A stretch of DNA of 24,131 nucleotides from Candidatus Bathyarchaeota archaeon (GTDB lineage: Archaea > Thermoproteota > Bathyarchaeia > Bathyarchaeales > Bathycorpusculaceae), in the NCBI GenBank assembly GCA_030589055.1, contig JAUUWK010000003.1:1-24131 (forward strand), written 5' to 3'. Shown in pieces: positions 13,185-21,216 of this stretch. The notes under the pieces are model-generated. The model was not told the DNA's origin, ran no database searches, and saw only the letters and a program-made list of their open reading frames with translations. Each line of letters opens with the position of its first letter. Position 1 is the first letter of the stretch. The position numbers and the translations under genes were made by a program.

Positions 13185-14729
13185 TTACTCCCATTCGATT
13201 GTTGCTGGAGGTTTATGAGTTATGTCATAAACAACTCGTGTTACTTCTGGAATCTCATTGGTTATTCTTGTTGAGATTTTTTCCAGTACAGTGTAGGGGA
13301 TTTTTGCGAAGCTGGCAGTCATTGCTTCACGGCTTTCCACTATTCTGACAGCAACGACGTAGTCATAAGCTCTGGCATCGCCTTTGACACCCGTGGCTTT
13401 GGTGTCTGTTAAAACGGCGAAATATTGCCACAAATTCTTTTCTAATCCACCTTTTTCGATTTCTTCCCTTACAATTTTGTCTGCTTTCTTCGCGATTTCG
13501 ACTTTCTCTTTGGTTAGTTCACCCATTATTCTGACTGCTAGTCCTGGGCCTGGGAATGGTTGTCTAAAAACTATTTCCTTTGGTAATTCCAGTATTTTGG
13601 CAACTTTTCTTACCTCATCTTTATACAAGTCACGAAGCGGTTCAACGATTTTCTTAAACATGATTCGTGTAGGTAGACCAGCGACGTTGTGATGTGTTTT
13701 TATTTTGTCCGAGAATCTTCCGAAGCCAGACTCTATTCTGTCTGGATAAATGGTGCCTTGAATCAGGTATTCTGCGCCTGTTCTTTCTGCGTTTTCTTCG
13801 AAAACCCTTATGAATTCTTCTCCGATGATTTTTCTCTTCTTTTCGGGGTCAACTACTCCTTTGAGTTTTGTCAGAAATCTTTCTCGTGCATCTGCTGTTA
13901 TGAGGTTTATCTTGAACTTTGAAAAGACGTTTTTGACGAATTCTGGTTCGTTCTCTCGCATGAATCCGTGGTCAACGAAAACTGCTGTAAGTCTGTTGTC
14001 TATTGCTTCGGCTGCAAGGGCTGTTGCCACACTGGAGTCTATGCCCCCGCTTAGGGCTGTTATGGCTTTTCCACTGCCAACCTGTATTTTTATTTCTTTT
14101 ACGGCTTTTTCTACTATGTCTTCTATTTTCCAGTTAGGTTCGCATGTGCAGACTTCAAAGATGAAGTTGCGGAGCATTTGTGTGCCCTTTTCTGTGTGAA
14201 CAACCTCTGGATGCCACTGCAACCCGTATATCGGCTTTTCCTTGTGCCTAAAAGCGGCGACTGGACAGTTTTCTGTATGCGCTAGAACCTCATATTCAGC
14301 AGGGACAGAGAAAACAGTGTCGCTGTGGCTCATCCAAACTTTCTCTCTATCACCTAACCCCTTCAAAAGGCCTACGGGCTTGTCTACAGTGACATAGGCG
14401 ATTCCATATTCCCTCTGTTTAGCTGGCTCGATTCTTCCTCCAATCGTTTGAGCTATGAGTTGGTGTCCATAACATAGACCCAGAACTGGTAGGTGTAAAC
14501 CAAGAATGTTTGGGTCTGGTCTGGGTGGATTCGTCTCATAAACGCTGGCTGGTCCTCCTGAAAAGATTAATCCTTTCACGTTGAGTTTTTCACTTAGAAG
14601 CTTGATCTCTTCTGGTTTTACGTCGTGAGGCGCTAATTCGGAGTAAACTCCGTGTTCTCTGATTCTTCTTCCTATGAGGTGGCAGTATTGTCCGCCGAAG
14701 TCAAGCACAAGTATAGTATCGTATTTCAT
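13185..14729 (-). CDS. guaA: GMP synthase (glutamine-hydrolysing), single-chain form
   Basis: 514 residues that convert XMP, ATP and glutamine to GMP. Class-I amidotransferase domain (1-190) with Cys86 in GLCYGHQ and His173/Glu175 in QWHPE. ATP-pyrophosphatase domain with the P-loop SGGIDSS at 227-233. C-terminal dimerisation domain ends PATIEWE, the usual terminus. Many archaea split these domains into two genes; here they are fused. Start ATG 14729 follows GAGAAG. It lies 68 nt downstream of glutamine synthetase, which supplies its nitrogen donor, on the same strand, so co-transcription is possible. Confidence 0.97.
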   Translation of the reverse strand: MKYDTILVLDFGGQYCHLIGRRIREHGVYSELAPHDVKPEEIKLLSEKLNVKGLIFSGGPASVYETNPPRPDPNILGLHLPVLGLCYGHQLIAQTIGGRIEPAKQREYGIAYVTVDKPVGLLKGLGDREKVWMSHSDTVFSVPAEYEVLAHTENCPVAAFRHKEKPIYGLQWHPEVVHTEKGTQMLRNFIFEVCTCEPNWKIEDIVEKAVKEIKIQVGSGKAITALSGGIDSSVATALAAEAIDNRLTAVFVDHGFMRENEPEFVKNVFSKFKINLITADARERFLTKLKGVVDPEKKRKIIGEEFIRVFEENAERTGAEYLIQGTIYPDRIESGFGRFSDKIKTHHNVAGLPTRIMFKKIVEPLRDLYKDEVRKVAKILELPKEIVFRQPFPGPGLAVRIMGELTKEKVEIAKKADKIVREEIEKGGLEKNLWQYFAVLTDTKATGVKGDARAYDYVVAVRIVESREAMTASFAKIPYTVLEKISTRITNEIPEVTRVVYDITHKPPATIEWE

Positions 14730-14797
14730 TATTGCATCTTCTCATACTAGGAAATAAATGCTTTCGTATCTACACTAATAAGTTAAGGTTGCTATTG

Positions 14798-16189
14798 CTA
14801 GGCGTAGAGATATTTTTGTAATTCCCATGGGGTTATTTCATTTTTGTTATTTGGCGTGTGTGGTTCATACTCCTTCCATTCTTGCATCTTAAGCTCTATG
14901 TATTTCTCTGCGTTTTCCTTACCCAAAGCATTTATGCAAATTTCATCGCTTTCCCACTCTTCCAAAGCCTCCTTCAGTGATGTTGGCAAAACCCCAACGC
15001 CTAGTTCTCTGCGTTTGGCTTCGCTGAGGTGATACACGTTCGTGTCCACGGGTTCTCCTGGTTCAATCTTCTTTTTGATGCCATCCAGTCCAGCCTTAAG
15101 TATCACTGTGTACGCAAGATAAGGGTTGCACAGCGGGTCTGGGCATCTGAATTCTATCCTTGCCTCCTTCTCTTTTCCATGGAAATATTCCGGCACTCTT
15201 ATCAAGGCTGAACGGTTCCCTCTGCTCCACGCGATGTAGATTGGCGCCTCATAACCGGGCACCAGTCTCTTGTAACTGTTAACCGTGGGCGCTACAATGG
15301 CACAAAGTGCCTTGGCATGCTCCAACAGGCCGCCAATGAAATACCGGCATTTTTGTGAGAGTTGTGCGTAGCCTTCTGGATCATAGAACATGTTCTTACC
15401 GTCTTTTGTGTTGAAGAGTCCTATGTGGATGTGCATGCCGTTGCCTGGTCTGTCAAGCCATGGTTTTGGCATGAATGTTGCTATCCAGCTGTATTTTCTG
15501 TCTGCTACAGCCTTGGCTGCAAACTTGTATAGCATGATGTTGTCGGACGTTGTGATCGGATCTGAATATTTGAATGTGATCTCGTTTTGGGCTGCGCCTG
15601 CTTCATGTTGTTCCCTTTCTACAGTTATTCCCATGGAAAACAAAGTATTGGACAAGTCCATTCTGTAGGTTTCTGTTATGTCTCGACCCGGAGTTATGTC
15701 AAAATATCTTTGTTTGTCTATGAGGTGGTTTTCGACAGGGTAAACCTCGCCTTCTTCGTTCTTCAGTACAAGATAGAATTCTAGTTCAGCAGCAGCTGTC
15801 GGTTCATATCCTTCCTTCAACGCTGTCTCAGTGGCTTTTTGACAAACATATCTTGGGTCGCTTTCAAACCGTTTGCCGTCGGGTCGATGTATGTTGCAGA
15901 TAAAGCTTACAACACCTTTGTCGTAAAAGTAGTGGGGGCAGACCGCAAACGTGGAAATCTCAGGTTTCATGACCATGTCGCTCTCTTCAATGGTGACTCC
16001 ACCTATTATGGAGGAGCCGTCAAAGCCGACGCCTTCCATTAAAGCGTTTTTTGCTTCTTCGACTGGGATTGTTCTGCCTTTAAAGAACCCAAACATGTCC
16101 GTGAAGTGTAAAAGAATGTAATCAGCGTGGTTCATTAATTTTAGGCATGTGTCGAAGTCTTGAATTGGTTGAGGTCTCTTGTACATCAT
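14798..16189 (-). CDS. glnA: Glutamine synthetase, type I
   Basis: 463 residues, normal for GSI. Makes glutamine from glutamate, ammonia and ATP. Seen: beta-grasp N-terminal domain with GVGFDGSSI, metal/ammonia site AAELEFYLV and VEREQHEAGAAQNEI, ATP site NGMHIHIGLF, glutamate site RLVPGYEAPIYIAWSRGNRS, and the closing EFRCPDPLCNPYLAYTVIL. The frame is open to 16429, but the first ATG of the MMYKRP start (16187-16189) has AGGAG 6 nt upstream and a TATA box at 16237-16246, so the longer version is wrong. Diverges from an Lrp/AsnC regulator. Confidence 0.96.
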   Translation of the reverse strand: MMYKRPQPIQDFDTCLKLMNHADYILLHFTDMFGFFKGRTIPVEEAKNALMEGVGFDGSSIIGGVTIEESDMVMKPEISTFAVCPHYFYDKGVVSFICNIHRPDGKRFESDPRYVCQKATETALKEGYEPTAAAELEFYLVLKNEEGEVYPVENHLIDKQRYFDITPGRDITETYRMDLSNTLFSMGITVEREQHEAGAAQNEITFKYSDPITTSDNIMLYKFAAKAVADRKYSWIATFMPKPWLDRPGNGMHIHIGLFNTKDGKNMFYDPEGYAQLSQKCRYFIGGLLEHAKALCAIVAPTVNSYKRLVPGYEAPIYIAWSRGNRSALIRVPEYFHGKEKEARIEFRCPDPLCNPYLAYTVILKAGLDGIKKKIEPGEPVDTNVYHLSEAKRRELGVGVLPTSLKEALEEWESDEICINALGKENAEKYIELKMQEWKEYEPHTPNNKNEITPWELQKYLYA

Positions 16190-16220
16190 CGTGTTCTCCT
16201 TACACAAGTTTACAACATAA

Positions 16221-16246
16221 AGAGGTGTCTCTGTAAGTATAAAAAC
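16221..16246 (-). promoter_or_regulatory. glnA promoter with an inverted repeat beside the TATA box
   Basis: On the minus strand the TATA box GTTTTTATAC (16237-16246) is followed at once by AGAGACACCTCT (16221-16232), with inverted arms AGAG and CTCT. This lies between the TATA box and the expected transcript start near 16216, where an Lrp-type repressor would block RNA polymerase. The binding claim is inference. Confidence 0.5.
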
Positions 16247-16325
16247 TTTATTAGTGAAAAACAGAGCAAATGTTAAATAGGTGTATGTTCTAATTGAATA
16301 ATTGTCCAGTATAGGTGAAGGAGTA

Positions 16326-16769
16326 ATGCGTTTGGACGAGACAGATATTAAAATTCTAGAGATATTGTTGAGTGACGCGAGGCTTTCCTCTAGGCAGATA
16401 GCTAAACAGTGCGGTGTTTCCATAGGCACTGTTCTTTCGCGAGTGAAGAAGATGGAGAAGGAAGGAGTAATAAAGGGCTATTCGGCTCTGCTTGACCAAG
16501 AAAAAATCGGCTACGAATTAACAGTTATCAGTGAGATAACAGTCTCTAAAGGAAGACTGCTAGAGATGGAAAACGAGATCGCAAGGCTTCCAAACGTCTG
16601 CGGCGTATACGACGTAACAGGCCTGATAGACGCAATAATAGTTGCGAAATTCAAGAACCGAGAAGAACTAAGCAAATTCACAAAACGTCTCCTAGCCCTA
16701 CCCTACGTGGAGAGGACGAACACCCACATTGTGTTGACAACGATAAAAGAAGACTTTCGCCTAATCTAA
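16326..16769 (+). CDS. Lrp/AsnC-family transcriptional regulator
   Basis: 147 residues: N-terminal winged helix (LDETDIKILEILLSDARLSS then IAKQCGVSIGTVLSRVKKME) and C-terminal RAM ligand-binding domain (VCGVYDVTGLIDAIIVAKFK, closing NTHIVLTTIKEDF). Archaeal Lrp proteins respond to amino acids and often govern nitrogen genes. Its position opposite glnA, with 136 nt between starts, suggests it controls glnA, itself or both. ATG 16326 has GGTGA 7 nt before it and TATA TTAAATAG at 16273-16280, leaving a 24-nt leader. Confidence 0.93.
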   Translation: MRLDETDIKILEILLSDARLSSRQIAKQCGVSIGTVLSRVKKMEKEGVIKGYSALLDQEKIGYELTVISEITVSKGRLLEMENEIARLPNVCGVYDVTGLIDAIIVAKFKNREELSKFTKRLLALPYVERTNTHIVLTTIKEDFRLI

Positions 16770-16882
16770 TCAACAACATCACAATCTCCCTTTTTACTTA
16801 ACTATTCTAGAAGAGGCTCCTAACAATAAAAGCAAGACTTAATTTCAACCATAAATCTAGAAATAAGAGCAGATGTTACAGA

Positions 16883-16970
16883 GCGGGGGTTGCCAAGCAT
16901 GGCCAAAGGCGCAGCCCTGAGGCGGCTGTCCCGTAGGGGTTCGTGGGTTCAAATCCCACTCCCCGCACCA
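16883..16970 (+). tRNA. tRNA-Leu (GAG)
   Basis: An 88-nt cloverleaf. Acceptor GCGGGGG pairs with TCCCCGC (one G-T); anticodon stem CAGCC/GGCTG holds loop CTGAGGC with anticodon GAG. A long variable arm (CCCGTAGGG) and T-loop TTCAAAT follow. Discriminator A and an encoded CCA end it. Long arm plus A73 fit Leu. No intron. Decodes CUU/CUC. Confidence 0.96.
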
Positions 16971-17040
16971 ATCTATTTTTCAAAGTGGATCAATGCGTAT
17001 ACGGGGGGATTAAGCGTGAAGGCCTTATTAGGCTCCTCAA

Positions 17041-18300
17041 TCACGTTCGTCTTGGCTCTTCAATGAATGCGAGAACTAGAAATAGCGAAAACAGTCCGAT
17101 GGCGCTGCTTACAAAGAATGGAATACCAGCTCCTCTTATAACTAGGTTGCCGAGCCATGGAACTTCGAAGACTTGAAATCTGTAGGTGTCGTAAATCCAT
17201 GTGGACAGAATCGGTCCCAAGATTGCGCCGAGACTAAAAAAAGCCGCTAGTCTTCCAAAGAGTTTTCCCCTCACCCTCTTTGGTATCAAATCGGCGTTCA
17301 GAGCTCGGGATGCTGGCATAGCTACATTGTGGCCGAAGGATCGGAAGACGGTTATTCCAGCCGCAGAGACGAGGTTCGGGGCAAAGGGAAAAGCTATCGT
17401 GGCTAGCCGGGAAGGAAGACTGCCTAATGCTATTAGGGGTTTCCTGCCAACTCTGTCAGAAATCCTTCCAGCGAAAAGGTTACATGTTAACCCAACGAAA
17501 CCTGATATGGATAGTATGATGCCAATTTGGAGCGAGGTCGCTCCAAAGATGTCTCCAAAGTACAGTACAGTTATGGGAATGATGAAACCGACTGCGAACC
17601 CAATTGCCAATGAAGAGATGTAGAGGATCCTGAGGGAAAACGTCACTTTCTTGCTCAGCTTCAAGCCCTCTTTTTGTTGAATCATTGCTTTGGACGAGCT
17701 TTTTCCCCTTGTCTCTTCGACTCCCCACCATACCAAGAGAAAGGCTATGAAGGCAAGGAGAGAGTCAATGAAGAAGGGAACGCGGTAGCTCCACGCAAGT
17801 CCTATTCCAAGTAAGTCATTGCATAGAGATTGGATGGCGCCTCCGAAGACTGGTCCCATGTTAAACCCGATCATGCTCAAGGTCAAATAGAATCCCAAGG
17901 CTTCTCCTCTTCTATTCTCAGGGACTTGGTCCACTAAGGAAGCTTCAGCCGGAGCAGCCACAGCTGCAGTAGCCACTCCATTTAACATTCTTATTACTAA
18001 CAAGAAGGCCCAGTTCCAGACAAGACCTGTCAAGGTACCTAAAACAATGTCTGTGAGCAAGCCGGCTTGAATGAGTTTTTTTCTGCCAATCCTGTCTGAA
18101 AGACTCCCGAACTTTTGAGAAAGAGTTGCATTGGCTGCGGTGAAAGCGGCGGTAAATAAACCAATGTAAACAACTGACGCCCCTAAAAGCTGAACGTAAT
18201 TCGGAAAATAAGACATAGGCAAAGCATAGGCTAAGTTTTCTACTAACGAAGATAACGACAGAATCACTACGCTGCGCGTATAAAGCTTCGAAGCTTGCAT
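17041..18300 (-). CDS. MFS transporter, 12-TM
   Basis: 419 residues with about 12 hydrophobic segments. The family's motif A occurs twice, in the loops after TM2 and TM8 (GSLSDRIGRKKLI and GRISDRVGRKPLI). The TM5 region is Gly-rich (MIGFNMGPVFGGAI). A charged central loop of about 35 residues (EETRGKSSSKAMIQQKEGLK) separates the two halves. Substrate unknown; multidrug-efflux-like by general layout. ATG 18300 has GAGGGG 5 nt upstream and TTTATATC near 18341-18348 as TATA box. No operon partner. Confidence 0.9.
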   Translation of the reverse strand: MQASKLYTRSVVILSLSSLVENLAYALPMSYFPNYVQLLGASVVYIGLFTAAFTAANATLSQKFGSLSDRIGRKKLIQAGLLTDIVLGTLTGLVWNWAFLLVIRMLNGVATAAVAAPAEASLVDQVPENRRGEALGFYLTLSMIGFNMGPVFGGAIQSLCNDLLGIGLAWSYRVPFFIDSLLAFIAFLLVWWGVEETRGKSSSKAMIQQKEGLKLSKKVTFSLRILYISSLAIGFAVGFIIPITVLYFGDIFGATSLQIGIILSISGFVGLTCNLFAGRISDRVGRKPLIALGSLPSRLATIAFPFAPNLVSAAGITVFRSFGHNVAMPASRALNADLIPKRVRGKLFGRLAAFFSLGAILGPILSTWIYDTYRFQVFEVPWLGNLVIRGAGIPFFVSSAIGLFSLFLVLAFIEEPRRT

Positions 18301-18562
18301 ATTTCCCCTCTCTGAGGAAGACTTGAGAAAACTCTAAAAAGATATAAACATTGCCTCGTCCCTTGCGTGCGCTCTGCGAAAACTTTTTAAAAACATGACA
18401 AAGGGAAGATGCGGAGACATCTCCACTTGGTGAGGAGTTCATATTCGATCCCCACTTTTCTCTGAAACAGTAGCTGTCATTTGGTTCCAATATTGCGAAC
18501 GTTAAAGAACTGCAGGGGTATCGCGATTTTTCTTGGGAAGATTCCGCAAATCGGCAGAGAAA
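18301..18562. other. Intergenic region with a strong unassigned TATA box
   Basis: No ORF. Besides the MFS promoter it contains CTTTTTAAAAA at 18383-18393, a strong TATA box facing either way. On the plus strand, about 25 nt on, lies the hairpin GGAG-ACAT-CTCC at 18413-18424, and no coding start follows. A short non-coding transcript is possible but nothing else supports it. Confidence 0.3.
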
Positions 18563-18601
18563 TGGCGGGCCCGAGGGGATTTGAACCCCTGTTCTCCGGC
18601 T

Positions 18602-18617
18602 TTCTCTTGTGAGACGT
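18602..18617 (-). other. tRNA-Arg intron 2 (canonical 37/38)
   Basis: 16 nt. The 5' bulge is GGA, cut after the second G (position 37). The 3' bulge is AAA, cut after the second A, leaving A38. The helix between them is CTC/GAG plus one mismatch, so this is a relaxed bulge-helix-bulge. Confidence 0.65.
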
Positions 18618-18625
18618 CCGGAGGC

Positions 18626-18647
18626 TTGCGCATCCCTTTTTGTGATT
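18626..18647 (-). other. tRNA-Arg intron 1 (non-canonical 29/30)
   Basis: 22 nt. It forms a near-textbook bulge-helix-bulge: exon GCGC pairs with intron GCGC (4 bp), flanked by 3-nt bulges CGA (cut CG^A) and AAG (cut AA^G), with an inner ATC/GAT helix closing the intron loop. Confidence 0.7.
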
Positions 18648-18722
18648 CGGCGCCTTAATCCGTGCTTGGCTACGGGCCCAAAATATTATTGTGCGTGGCT
18701 GAGATTGATTGTTGTTGCATGG

Positions 18723-19223
18723 TTATGTTTCGATTAGTTCTTCGTTCATCCACCATGCTCGTTTTTTGCCTGTTTTTTCTCCTGCGTAGTAGTGTATTAT
18801 GGGTTTTCCAAGTTGTTTATTTGACTTTTTCTGTATTCTTCTGAGTCTGTTCAGTATTAGCCATCTGTTTGTTTTGAGGTATTCTGCCAATTCTGGTGTG
18901 GTTGCGCCTTTGTAGTGTGTGAGATAGTCTATTATTTTGTGGTCTGTTTCATCATTGCAGAAGGTGTGTGGATTTGTTTTTCCGCGTTCGTATGTGAGTA
19001 GTTCCAAGTTTGCAAGGTATTTCCTTATTTGTGCAAATTCTTTTTCCATTTTGTTAAGTCTCTGCTCTAGCTCCAAAATTTTGTCCGGTTTCGGCGTCTT
19101 CTGTAGTTTATCCATTATTGCATCTCGGATGAAGCTGCTTCTTTCTCCTTCTGGAACACGTAAGATCATTTCTTTGTAGACTTCTTCTGATATTTTCGCT
19201 GATATGACTCGCAATTTCTCCAT
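18723..19223 (-). CDS. RHH / coiled-coil / winged-helix transcriptional regulator
   Basis: 166 residues. N-terminal ribbon-helix-helix (about 1-45: KLRVISAKISEEVYKEMILR then ERSSFIRDAIMDKL), a coiled coil (about 50-75: KILELEQRLNKMEKEFAQIR) and a C-terminal winged helix (about 90-150: DHKIIDYLTHYKGATTPELA, TNRWLILNRLRRIQKK). Two DNA-binding folds on one chain suggest a regulator that reads two sites or bridges DNA. ATG 19221-19223 is used; a GTG 12 nt upstream is possible. A palindrome lies just upstream at its expected transcript start. Target unknown; the divergent neighbour is the fructose-bisphosphatase gene. Confidence 0.8.
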   Translation of the reverse strand: MEKLRVISAKISEEVYKEMILRVPEGERSSFIRDAIMDKLQKTPKPDKILELEQRLNKMEKEFAQIRKYLANLELLTYERGKTNPHTFCNDETDHKIIDYLTHYKGATTPELAEYLKTNRWLILNRLRRIQKKSNKQLGKPIIHYYAGEKTGKKRAWWMNEELIET

Positions 19224-19245
19224 GAATCTTCCCACACTGCTCTAA

Positions 19246-19257
19246 TAGTAGCTACTA
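19246..19257. promoter_or_regulatory. 12-bp palindrome, candidate operator
   Basis: TAGTAGCTACTA is a perfect palindrome. On the minus strand the TATA-like TAAAATAAATA near 19266-19277 puts the transcript start of the RHH gene at about 19247, inside it. RHH proteins bind short palindromes and often repress themselves; the link is inferred. Confidence 0.5.
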
Positions 19258-19350
19258 GTTACTTCATATTTATTTTACACATTTCCTTTAGGAAACCTTT
19301 TAACAGATATAACGTCACTTTCAATTGAACCTTGTTTGAAGTGATAAGTA

Positions 19351-20472
19351 ATGTTGAGAAAAACCACGATTTCCCTAATCAAATGCGATGTGGGTTCTTT
19401 GGCAGGGCACTATGTTGTTCCAGAACCCCTGCTTAATATTGCGGAGAAAAATCTGAAAAAGGCAAAAGGAGATGGATTAGTCAACAGTTACCACATCTTT
19501 AATGTTGGAGATGATCTGCAGGTTCTTATGGTTCATGCGAGAGGCGAATCAAATCCAGAAATTCATAAGCTTGCTTGGAACACGTTTCAGGAAGCCGCAA
19601 AAAAGGCTTCAGAACTGAAACTTTATGGTGCTGGGCAAGATCTTTTAAAGACTGCTTTCAGCGGAAACGTCAGGGGTATGGGTCCAGGCGTTGCTGAAAT
19701 GGAGATAGAGGAAAGAGGGTCTGACCCGGTTGTGGTTTTTGCAGCAGATAAGACTTCAGCTGGAGCTTTTAATCTTCCACTATTCCGCATGTTTGCTGAT
19801 TCAATGAGCACTGCTGGACTTGTAATTGACCCAGACATGAGTGGCGGTTTCAAATTTGAGGTGTTGGATACTGTGGAGAATAAGAGTGTTGTTCTTAAAT
19901 GTCCTGAAGAAATGTACGAGCTGGTTGGGCTTATTGGGGCTGTGGGGCGATATACTGTCTCCCGTGTTTGGAGAGCTAGAGACAGCTTGATATGCGCCGT
20001 TGGCAGCGTAACCAAACTTTCAAAGATCGCTGGCAAATACGTTGGAAAGGATGATCCTGTACTAATTATTCGAGCGCAACATGGGCTGCCAGCTTTGGGT
20101 GAGATTCTTGTACCTTTCATGCACAGCTATCTGGTTGCGGGATGGATGCGTGGAAGTCACTGGGGTCCAATAATGCCTGTTGGAGTAAAAGATGCGAAAT
20201 GCACGGTTTTTGACGGTCCTCCAAGAATTGTTGCCTTAGGCTTTCAAGTTTCAAACGGCGAGATTGCAGGTGATGATAATGGGGAACCTATGGTGGCTGA
20301 TTTGTTTGCTGACCCAGCCTTTGATATGGCTAGGCGTGAAGCAATGGAATTTGCTTCTATGCTTAGGCGTATGGGTGAGTTTGAACCGGCACGTTTAGGC
20401 ATTAAAGAGATGGAATACACAACCCTGCCGCAGCTTCTGGAAAGACTGAGAGAACGGTTTAAGTCGTTTTGA
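19351..20472 (+). CDS. fbp: Fructose-1,6-bisphosphate aldolase/phosphatase (archaeal type V)
   Basis: 373 residues, close to full family length. The single enzyme joins dihydroxyacetone phosphate with glyceraldehyde 3-phosphate and dephosphorylates the product to fructose 6-phosphate, making gluconeogenesis one-directional. Family blocks: MLRKTTISLIKCDVGSLAGHYV (Asp-containing metal site), GNVRGMGPGVAEMEIEERGS, FAADKTSAGAFNLPLFRMFA, AGWMRGSHWGPIMPV, FDGPPRIVALGFQV and the closing EYTTLPQLLERL, whose Tyr is the expected catalytic residue. ATG 19351 follows GTGAT. Diverges from the RHH regulator; converges on a DUF5752 protein. Confidence 0.95.
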   Translation: MLRKTTISLIKCDVGSLAGHYVVPEPLLNIAEKNLKKAKGDGLVNSYHIFNVGDDLQVLMVHARGESNPEIHKLAWNTFQEAAKKASELKLYGAGQDLLKTAFSGNVRGMGPGVAEMEIEERGSDPVVVFAADKTSAGAFNLPLFRMFADSMSTAGLVIDPDMSGGFKFEVLDTVENKSVVLKCPEEMYELVGLIGAVGRYTVSRVWRARDSLICAVGSVTKLSKIAGKYVGKDDPVLIIRAQHGLPALGEILVPFMHSYLVAGWMRGSHWGPIMPVGVKDAKCTVFDGPPRIVALGFQVSNGEIAGDDNGEPMVADLFADPAFDMARREAMEFASMLRRMGEFEPARLGIKEMEYTTLPQLLERLRERFKSF

Positions 20473-20484
20473 ATCCGCGTTTGA

Positions 20485-21051
20485 TTACTTGACAGCTGCT
20501 TGATGCCTTATTTTGAAAAGCTCTTCATATCGGTTTTTGACGATTTTGTAGAGTTTTTGTCGTAGTTCCTCGCCTGATGCTTTTCTTTCTTTTATCAGCA
20601 GAGTTTTTCTTGCTAGTTCTATGTCGCCCAGCGTTGTGAACCATGCTTCGAAGTCTCCGCGGTCAGTGTGAAATTCTATGGAGGTTGTATCAACTTTTAA
20701 GAATTTGTCGCAGAAGTCTTGGAGGCTTGCCGCAAAAACGTTTAAGGGTTTTCCAACGTCAGCGTAGAAGTGAAATGATTTTTCCGCGGGTAAGTATGCT
20801 AGGATCTGCTGAGCTTTTTCTCCGTTGATTTCCGGGAAACTAAGTGCGCTTTTTCCTTTTTCGGTTATGATGTAATATCCTTTTTCAGGCGTAGTCACGT
20901 ATCCCATTTTGGTGAGTCCTAATATGTGCATCATAACAGAAGGAAAGCCTAACCCGACCTCTTCAGCTATCTTAACGGCCTTGTTGGGGTTATCAAGCAC
21001 CCACATGGTTTCAAGAACTAGCCGCTTGACAGGTGACAACCTCATTTTCAC
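20485..21051 (-). CDS. Winged-helix protein with DUF5752 domain
   Basis: 188 residues. The N-terminal winged helix (about 5-75: SPVKRLVLETMWVLDNPNKA, VGLGFPSVMMHILGLTKMGY) resembles TrmB/PadR-like domains. The C-terminal part (about 88-180) fits DUF5752 as I remember it: FHFYADVGKPLNVFAASL, TSIEFHTDRGDFEAWF, TLGDIELARKTL, then a basic helix. In other archaea DUF5752 occurs beside or fused to glycosyltransferases of the glycogen/trehalose type, as here. Start GTG 21049-21051 has GAGG about 6 nt upstream; ATG 21043-21045 is an alternative. A sugar-responsive regulator is a fair guess. Confidence 0.75.
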   Translation of the reverse strand: MKMRLSPVKRLVLETMWVLDNPNKAVKIAEEVGLGFPSVMMHILGLTKMGYVTTPEKGYYIITEKGKSALSFPEINGEKAQQILAYLPAEKSFHFYADVGKPLNVFAASLQDFCDKFLKVDTTSIEFHTDRGDFEAWFTTLGDIELARKTLLIKERKASGEELRQKLYKIVKNRYEELFKIRHQAAVK

Positions 21052-21216
21052 TACGTCCTCATAACTATTACATTTGTATGTTTATATTATATGTGCAATT
21101 CGTTTTTGAGACTTTCTATTTTTTAGGAAGGTTCAGTGGGTTAATATCGATTCCGATGCTTAAAACGTAGGGGTGGAATGCCCGAGAATAGCGTGTTTGA
21201 ATGTTTTCCCTGGAAG

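Larger units (their letters stand above)
18563..18679 (-). tRNA. tRNA-Arg (CCG) with two introns
   Basis: Read on the minus strand: acceptor GGGCCCG pairs with CGGGCCC, discriminator G, encoded CCA. D-stem GCC/GGC; T-arm AGGGG-TTCAAAT-CCCCT. No uninterrupted anticodon arm exists in the 117 nt. Removing two introns gives a perfect one: stem CCG+GC pairs with GCCGG, loop CTCCGGA, anticodon CCG (18619-18621), variable loop AGAAC. Intron 1 (18626-18647, 22 nt) splits the stem after position 29. Intron 2 (18602-18617, 16 nt) is at the usual 37/38. The mature product is 79 nt with CCA. Arg identity follows from the anticodon; Ser, Leu and Sec readings failed for lack of T33 plus a matching anticodon. 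Confidence 0.82.

Noticed and set aside
14730..14797. Riboswitch or attenuator between glnA and guaA
   Set aside because: Only 68 nt, without a stable fold that I could see.
16190..16429. 80-residue N-terminal extension of glutamine synthetase
   Set aside because: It spans the glnA TATA box and overlaps the Lrp gene; the SD fixes the start at 16189.
17945..18490. 181-codon minus frame over the MFS start
   Set aside because: Shadow of the MFS gene in another frame, with no family features.
18563..18679. Selenocysteine, Ser or Leu tRNA, suggested by the G discriminator and the CTCCGG/CCGGAG hairpin resembling a long variable arm
   Set aside because: No T33 precedes a TCA, NGA, GCT or Leu anticodon, and the acceptor is 7 bp. 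The two-intron Arg reading pairs perfectly. It therefore does not support the Sec reading of the TGA at 8079.
19623..20120. 165-codon minus frame inside fbp
   Set aside because: Antisense shadow; the fbp frame is unambiguous.
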